The notes under the pieces were generated by a model. The model saw only the letters and a list, made by a program, of their open reading frames with translations, ran no database searches and had not been told where the DNA came from. Both the position numbers and the translations under genes were made by a program. DNA of 9,707 nucleotides from CAYIYO01 sp964367715 (GTDB lineage Bacteria > Chlamydiota > Chlamydiia > Chlamydiales > Criblamydiaceae). Every line of letters begins with the position of its first letter. Position 1 is the first letter of the stretch. The stretch lies in the NCBI GenBank assembly GCA_964367715.1, contig CAYIYO010000063.1, forward strand, positions 1-9,707, given 5' to 3'. Below, in pieces: positions 5,893 through 9,707 of the stretch.

Positions 5893-6771
5893 TTGGTAGT
5901 CGTTAATTCACGCCTTTCTACTCTTCCGCGTACACAAAAAACTCTCAAAAAAGAAGTCACTTTTTCTGGGATCGGTATTCACACGGGCCAATGTGTCTCG
6001 ATGAAATTTTGTCCAGCAAAGGAAGGGGAGGGGATTTTCTTTAAACGCATCGACCTTCCAAATCATCCGATCATTCCCGCCTCCATCGAATATGTGTGCG
6101 ACACTGCTCGTAGCACAACAATCGGCATCGGTGATGTCCGTGTTCATACAATCGAACACGTTCTCGCCGCCCTGAGCTCTTACGGCATCGACAACCTTTG
6201 CATTGAATTATCCAATTTAGAACCTCCCGTTGCTGACGGGAGTTCCCTCGAATTTGTAAGAATGATCGAAGAAGCCGGAATCCAAGAGCAAACAGGAACC
6301 GTCGCCGTCGTCAAAATCGACCAACCTGTGTACTGGTCAGAAAAAGGCATTCATCTTGTCGCTCTTCCTTTCGATGGCTATCGCATCAGCTACACATTAA
6401 ATTATCCCGATACTCCCGCACTGAAAAGTCAATTTCAATCGTTTGACATCACTCCTTCCGTTTTTAAAGAACAAATTTCCCCTTGTCGCACCTTCTCTCT
6501 TTATAAAGAAGTTTCCATCATGATGGATCATGGATTAATCAAAGGAGGAAGTCTCGACAATGCCGTTGTCATCAAAGACGATGTCATCTTCAGCAAAGGT
6601 GGTCTACGCTTCTCAGACGAAATGGTGCGCCATAAAATTTTAGATATGGTCGGCGACCTTTCGCTCATCGGATTTAACATCCACGCCCACTTTATCGCCA
6701 TCTGTTCCGGCCATGCCGCAAATTTTGCTTTTTCGAAAAAAATTTTCCAATATATCACGGAGAAATGCTAA
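5893..6771 (+). CDS. lpxC: UDP-3-O-acyl-N-acetylglucosamine deacetylase
   Basis: LpxC is the zinc amidase that removes the acetyl group from UDP-3-O-acyl-GlcNAc, the committed step of lipid A synthesis in the cytoplasm. All key residues are present in the 292-residue product: Glu88-His89 in HTIEHVLAAL (E. coli E78/H79), His247 and Asp251 in RHKILDMVGDL (H238/D242), and His274 in SGHAAN (H265). Spacing is within one residue of E. coli. The start is unusual. The frame opens at 5878, the only start-type codon before the conserved GIGIHTG motif (26-32) is TTG at 5893, and the first in-frame ATG (6001) would delete that motif. GGA at 5882-5884 is a weak ribosome binding site at suitable distance. 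The stop overlaps the fabZ start in TAATG. Confidence 0.95.
   Translation: MVVVNSRLSTLPRTQKTLKKEVTFSGIGIHTGQCVSMKFCPAKEGEGIFFKRIDLPNHPIIPASIEYVCDTARSTTIGIGDVRVHTIEHVLAALSSYGIDNLCIELSNLEPPVADGSSLEFVRMIEEAGIQEQTGTVAVVKIDQPVYWSEKGIHLVALPFDGYRISYTLNYPDTPALKSQFQSFDITPSVFKEQISPCRTFSLYKEVSIMMDHGLIKGGSLDNAVVIKDDVIFSKGGLRFSDEMVRHKILDMVGDLSLIGFNIHAHFIAICSGHAANFAFSKKIFQYITEKC
6759..6762 (+). promoter_or_regulatory. Ribosome binding site that decides the fabZ start
   Basis: GGAG, inside the end of lpxC, lies 8 bases before ATG 6771 but only 2 bases before the in-frame ATG 6765. This favours 6771, where the A of the ATG is the last base of the lpxC TAA. The arrangement suggests translational coupling. 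Confidence 0.65.
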
Positions 6772-7235
6772 TGGCTTCTAGCACGCAACCGCTCTTTGAC
6801 ATCAAAGAGATCATGCAAATTATCCCTCATCGCTACCCTTTCCTCCTTGTGGACCGCATCCTGGAAATGGATAAAGAAAAAGGAACAATCCTCGCTCAAA
6901 AAAATGTGTCGATGAATGAATCTTTTTTTCAAGGGCACTTTCCCGGTGCTCCCTTAATGCCCGGTGTCTTGATTTTAGAAGCACTCGCACAAGCAGGCGG
7001 CGTCCTTGTCTACTTAAAAAGTCAAACGGGCGACTCTAAAATTGCCGTGATCATGAACATTAAAAATGCAAAATTTAGAAGTCCCGTTCGCCCCGGCGAC
7101 ATCTTAAAATTAAAATGTGAAGGCATCCATTTTAGCAGCAAAGGCGGCCGCATCCAAGCCACTGCGTATGTCGACGATAAAATTGCTGTCGAAGCAGAGA
7201 TGGGGTTTGCCTTAGTGGACAGATCTCAAATATAA
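6771..7235 (+). CDS. fabZ: 3-hydroxyacyl-ACP dehydratase FabZ
   Basis: FabZ dehydrates (3R)-hydroxyacyl-ACP to trans-2-enoyl-ACP in fatty acid elongation, in the cytoplasm. The 154-residue hot-dog-fold protein shows IIPHRYPFLLVDRI (17-30), the catalytic His56 in GHFPG, and the catalytic Glu70 in MPGVLILEALAQAGG. The 14-residue His-Glu interval is the normal one. Length is typical of bacterial FabZ. It competes with LpxA for 3-hydroxyacyl-ACP, so its place between lpxC and lpxA balances phospholipid and lipid A synthesis, the same logic as in many Gram-negative lpx clusters. It starts on the last base of the lpxC stop and is very likely coupled to it. The product is secure, and the start could alternatively be two codons upstream at 6765. 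Confidence 0.95.
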   Translation: MASSTQPLFDIKEIMQIIPHRYPFLLVDRILEMDKEKGTILAQKNVSMNESFFQGHFPGAPLMPGVLILEALAQAGGVLVYLKSQTGDSKIAVIMNIKNAKFRSPVRPGDILKLKCEGIHFSSKGGRIQATAYVDDKIAVEAEMGFALVDRSQI

Positions 7236-7290
7236 TGTGTGAATGAAAACGGTAGTGAGCAAAAAATAAGTTTATAAAAGAGTGTGCCCC

Positions 7291-8124
7291 ATGAAAACAG
7301 TAAGTGATAACAGTCAACTCCATCCAACAGCAATGATCGAAGACGGAGCCCAAATTGGCAACAACGTCATTGTGGAAGCCTATGCGGTGATCAAAAAAGG
7401 GGTCACATTAAAAGATGGAGTTGTCATCAAATCCTTTGCTTACATCGATGGCAACACCACCATTGGCGAAGGAACAGTCATCTTCCCTTCGGCTTGCATC
7501 GGCACAAAGACGCAAGACCTAAAATTTAAAGGGGAAACAACCTACGTTAAAATTGGAAAAAATTGCGAAATCCGTGAGTTTGTTACGATCAACTCTTCCT
7601 GCGAAGAAGGTTCCATCGTCGAAGTAGGGGACGACTGTCTTATCATGGCCTACTGCCACATCGCCCACAACTGCAAAGTCGGCAACCGTGTCATCATGAG
7701 CAACAACGCCACCCTCGCCGGGCACGTCACTGTCGAAGACCATGCCATCATCGGCGGCCACACTCCTATCCACCAGTTTGTCAATATTGGATGCCACTCA
7801 ATGGTAGGCGGTCTCAGCCGCGTCACGCACGACATCCCTCCTTACACGATCGGCGGCGACATCCCTTACCGCTTTGGTGGAGTCAATATCATAGGTCTAC
7901 AGCGTCATCAATTTTCCCTTTCTACACGCCAAGAGCTGACTAAGGCATTTAAACTGTTATACCGTTCGAATTTGTCGCTTAACGACGCTCTTAATCAATG
8001 CGAACAAGAACTAGATCCCTTGCCTGAAATTAAACATTTAATCCAATTCTGTCGGAAAACTAAACGCGGTCTCATGAATTGCAATAGCGCTCTTCCACAA
8101 AACGAAGAACCAACGAATAGCTAG
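7291..8124 (+). CDS. lpxA: UDP-N-acetylglucosamine O-acyltransferase
   Basis: LpxA transfers an acyl chain from acyl-ACP to the 3-OH of UDP-GlcNAc, the first and reversible step of lipid A synthesis. The 277-residue product consists of left-handed beta-helix hexapeptide repeats from about residue 9 to 185 (IHP-, IGNNV-, IGEGTV-type units) followed by a helical C-terminal domain. The motif QDLKFKGE (75-82) is typical. HIAHNC (123-128) contains the catalytic His126 (E. coli H125). LAGH (142-145) and HQF (161-163) match E. coli H144 and H160. Gly174 aligns with E. coli Gly173, the residue that limits acyl length. ATG 7291 is preferred over the in-frame GTG 7282, because AAAAGAG at 7276-7282 then sits at a suitable distance and the N-terminus fits the family. 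The gene is separated from fabZ by 55 bases without evident structure. Confidence 0.95.
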   Translation: MKTVSDNSQLHPTAMIEDGAQIGNNVIVEAYAVIKKGVTLKDGVVIKSFAYIDGNTTIGEGTVIFPSACIGTKTQDLKFKGETTYVKIGKNCEIREFVTINSSCEEGSIVEVGDDCLIMAYCHIAHNCKVGNRVIMSNNATLAGHVTVEDHAIIGGHTPIHQFVNIGCHSMVGGLSRVTHDIPPYTIGGDIPYRFGGVNIIGLQRHQFSLSTRQELTKAFKLLYRSNLSLNDALNQCEQELDPLPEIKHLIQFCRKTKRGLMNCNSALPQNEEPTNS

Positions 8125-8129
8125 AAGGA
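8123..8129 (+). promoter_or_regulatory. Shine-Dalgarno of fmt overlapping the lpxA stop
   Basis: AGAAGGA begins within the lpxA TAG stop codon and ends 5 bases before the fmt ATG. It supports this start and tight coupling of lpxA and fmt. Confidence 0.7.
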
Positions 8130-8134
8130 TTCCC

Positions 8135-9070
8135 ATGAAGGTCATTTTCTTCGGTACACCTCCTTTTGCAGCCGATGTACTGACATATTTAATCAATAAA
8201 GGCGTTAACATCGTCGCCGTCATTTCTAAGCCCGATAAACCCAAAGGGCGCTCAGGGAAACCTGTTGCCACACCAGTAAAATTGGTCGCATACCAACACC
8301 ACCTCCCTCTCTTTCAACCAGAAAAAAGTTCTGATCCTGACTTCGCGTCAGTTCTACAAGACTTCGGCGCCGATCTGTTTGTCGTCGTCGCCTATGGAGA
8401 AATCTTAAAACAGGCAATCCTCGACATGCCCTCCCGCGCCTGCATTAACCTCCACGCTAGTCTCCTCCCCAAATACCGCGGTGCCGCCCCTATTCAACAA
8501 TCAATCATCAACGGCGAAACAGAAACAGGGGTAACGATCATGCACATGGTCAAAAAGATGGATGCCGGAGACATCATCAAAACTGTCTCTGTTCCTATCG
8601 GGCCCAATGACACCTATGGGGAACTCCAGCAAAAGCTGTGCGAAAGTGGCTGCAATCTCCTACTAGAAGTCATCAACGACTTTGAAAAGGGGATAGAGGC
8701 TAGACAAGTCCAAAATGAAGCACTTGTCACCCTCGCACCTAAAATAGAACTGGAAGACTGCAAAATCGATTGGAATCTTCCCGCCACAACTCTCCACAAT
8801 CTCATCCGCGGAGTCAATCCCGCTCCTGCCGCATGGTGCGAAATTAAGGTGCGGGGCGAACTCAAGCGGCTTAAAATTTTTACCACTCGTCTCCTCGATG
8901 ATGTCCCCCTCTCCTCACCAGGAACAATCCTATTAAAAAATAAGCAAGGCATCACTGTCGCCTGCGGAGAGCACGCATTGCTCCTCACAGACCTACAGCT
9001 AGAAGGGAAAAAAAGAATGTCGGCTCAAGAGCTCCTCACCGGTTTAGGAACTGCCGAAATAAGCTTTTAA
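8135..9070 (+). CDS. fmt: Methionyl-tRNA formyltransferase
   Basis: Fmt formylates the amino group of Met on initiator tRNA using 10-formyl-tetrahydrofolate, in the cytoplasm. The 311-residue protein begins with the Rossmann-type strand KVIFFGTPPFA. It carries the formyltransferase signature with Asn105 and His107 (INLHASLLPKYRGAAPIQ) and Asp143 (KKMDAGDII). These match E. coli N108/H110/D146 in spacing. KGRSGKPVATPVK (37-49) is the flexible loop that contacts tRNA. Residues from about 205 form the C-terminal OB-fold domain, including LEDCKIDW and IRGVNPAPAAW. Length matches the family (315 in E. coli). Its coupling to lipid A genes is not metabolic but matches, as I recall it, gene order in Chlamydia. 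The start is backed by a good ribosome binding site. Confidence 0.96.
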   Translation: MKVIFFGTPPFAADVLTYLINKGVNIVAVISKPDKPKGRSGKPVATPVKLVAYQHHLPLFQPEKSSDPDFASVLQDFGADLFVVVAYGEILKQAILDMPSRACINLHASLLPKYRGAAPIQQSIINGETETGVTIMHMVKKMDAGDIIKTVSVPIGPNDTYGELQQKLCESGCNLLLEVINDFEKGIEARQVQNEALVTLAPKIELEDCKIDWNLPATTLHNLIRGVNPAPAAWCEIKVRGELKRLKIFTTRLLDDVPLSSPGTILLKNKQGITVACGEHALLLTDLQLEGKKRMSAQELLTGLGTAEISF

Positions 9071-9095
9071 AAATAATCAAGTAATAGAAGTCATT

Positions 9096-9707
9096 ATGAT
9101 CATTAGCAGCCTTGCAACATCGGTCCGCTCTCTTCCAACCGCACTTTCTGCAGTTGGCCAGGTTCTGTCGCCTATTGTTCAGGTTGCCCTCCCTATCCTC
9201 GCGAATATCTTTAAATTTTGCCAAATTCCTTACTTTCTAGGCATAGGCACGAAAGAAATCCTATACGACACAAAAAAATATCCGCTAGGCTCATTTAGAC
9301 AAATCCTCAGCTATGAAGTGGCCCACGGACTACTTATGCTCAGTTGTGGGTTATGCGAAGTCGTTGCCATCATTCATAGGGTCGGTCTCATGACGATCGC
9401 AACAACAGCATTATCAATCATTGGCACTGTCAGCAGCGGATGCTTCGGTCTGGCCAGCTTCCTAATGATCTGCGAACAAGTCCGCATTCTCGTCCGTCTG
9501 ATTGGTCTTGAAAACACCGAACAAGACGAAAAAACCAAAGATGCGCTCTTTCGCGCTAAAATCAGTGCTGTCATGGCCCTAGTCTCTGGGTTATGCTACC
9601 TAGTCGGTGTCGCCCTCGCCCTTTTCGGCGGCCCTGTCGCGATTTTGGTCCTTTTTATGCTGACTGGACTCTGCGCCGGCGGATTAAAAATATTATTTGA
9701 CTGGTAT
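9096..9707 (+). CDS. Partial hydrophobic membrane protein, candidate inclusion-membrane-type protein (3' end outside window)
   Basis: An open frame of 204 codons starts at ATG 9096, 25 bases after fmt, preceded by AGAAG five bases upstream, and runs without a stop to the window edge. I do not recognise a domain. Residues 1-50 are moderately hydrophobic and rich in Ser, Val and Pro. Two paired hydrophobic regions follow, at about 78-94 with 98-125, and at about 155-177 with 180-200, separated by a charged stretch (ENTEQDEKTKDALFRAK, 139-155). Paired hydrophobic lobes of this kind are the hallmark of chlamydial Inc proteins, which sit in the host-derived inclusion membrane. In C. trachomatis, as I recall, the gene in this position after fmt encodes the Inc protein Cap1 (CT529). 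I see no clear residue identity to it, so homology is not claimed. A plain integral membrane protein of unknown role is the alternative. Confidence 0.75.
   Translation, partial: MIISSLATSVRSLPTALSAVGQVLSPIVQVALPILANIFKFCQIPYFLGIGTKEILYDTKKYPLGSFRQILSYEVAHGLLMLSCGLCEVVAIIHRVGLMTIATTALSIIGTVSSGCFGLASFLMICEQVRILVRLIGLENTEQDEKTKDALFRAKISAVMALVSGLCYLVGVALALFGGPVAILVLFMLTGLCAGGLKILFDWY

Noticed and set aside
6765..6770. ATG two codons before the chosen fabZ start
   Set aside because: It lies only 2 bases from GGAG, too close for normal initiation, while ATG 6771 is at 8 bases.
7282..7290. GTG start giving LpxA three extra residues
   Set aside because: The GTG overlaps the likely ribosome binding site. 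ATG 7291 fits both the spacing and the family N-terminus better.
1..9707. CRISPR array, tRNA, rRNA, transposase or phage genes
   Set aside because: I looked for regularly spaced repeats, tRNA-like cloverleaf segments and familiar mobile-element motifs and found none. The two repeat elements are single palindromic units, not arrays.

Overview
The window most likely comes from a member of the phylum Chlamydiae, probably an environmental (Parachlamydia- or Waddlia-like) lineage rather than Chlamydia itself. The main reason is gene order. The run lnt - lpxC - fabZ - lpxA - fmt on the + strand matches, as I recall it, the C. trachomatis run cutE - lpxC - fabZ - lpxA - fmt. The ksgA gene sits beside a SurA-like secreted protein, as ksgA does in C. 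trachomatis. LpxA and LpxC also read as chlamydial in their N-terminal regions. The genus cannot be settled from the sequence alone.

Layout. Bases 1-161 hold no gene but contain a chain of small hairpins that looks like an interspersed repeat. Bases 162-3263 are a minus-strand block, probably one transcript in the order rsmB (16S rRNA m5C methyltransferase), a SurA-like periplasmic chaperone/PPIase-like protein, and ksgA (16S rRNA dimethyladenosine methyltransferase). A 146-base divergent gap follows. Next is a + strand DoxX-family membrane protein with a Cys-rich tail, closed by a good intrinsic terminator. From 3933 on, the + strand carries an envelope-biogenesis block: lnt, lpxC, fabZ, lpxA, fmt, and then a membrane protein that runs off the window end.

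How the genes work together. LpxA and LpxC catalyse the first two steps of lipid A synthesis. FabZ makes the acyl-ACP precursors for fatty acid and lipid A synthesis. Lnt finishes lipoprotein maturation, and the SurA-like protein probably helps outer-membrane protein folding. KsgA, RsmB and Fmt serve ribosome maturation and translation initiation. The last, incomplete gene occupies the place where C. trachomatis carries the inclusion-membrane protein Cap1 (CT529), and it has two Inc-like bilobed hydrophobic regions.

The least ordinary parts are the two non-coding elements: the hairpin chain with GNA triloops at the left end, and a nested, nearly perfect long palindrome of about 146 bases that separates lnt from lpxC. 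The lpxC gene downstream of that palindrome appears to start with TTG. I found no CRISPR array, tRNA, rRNA, transposase gene or phage gene.
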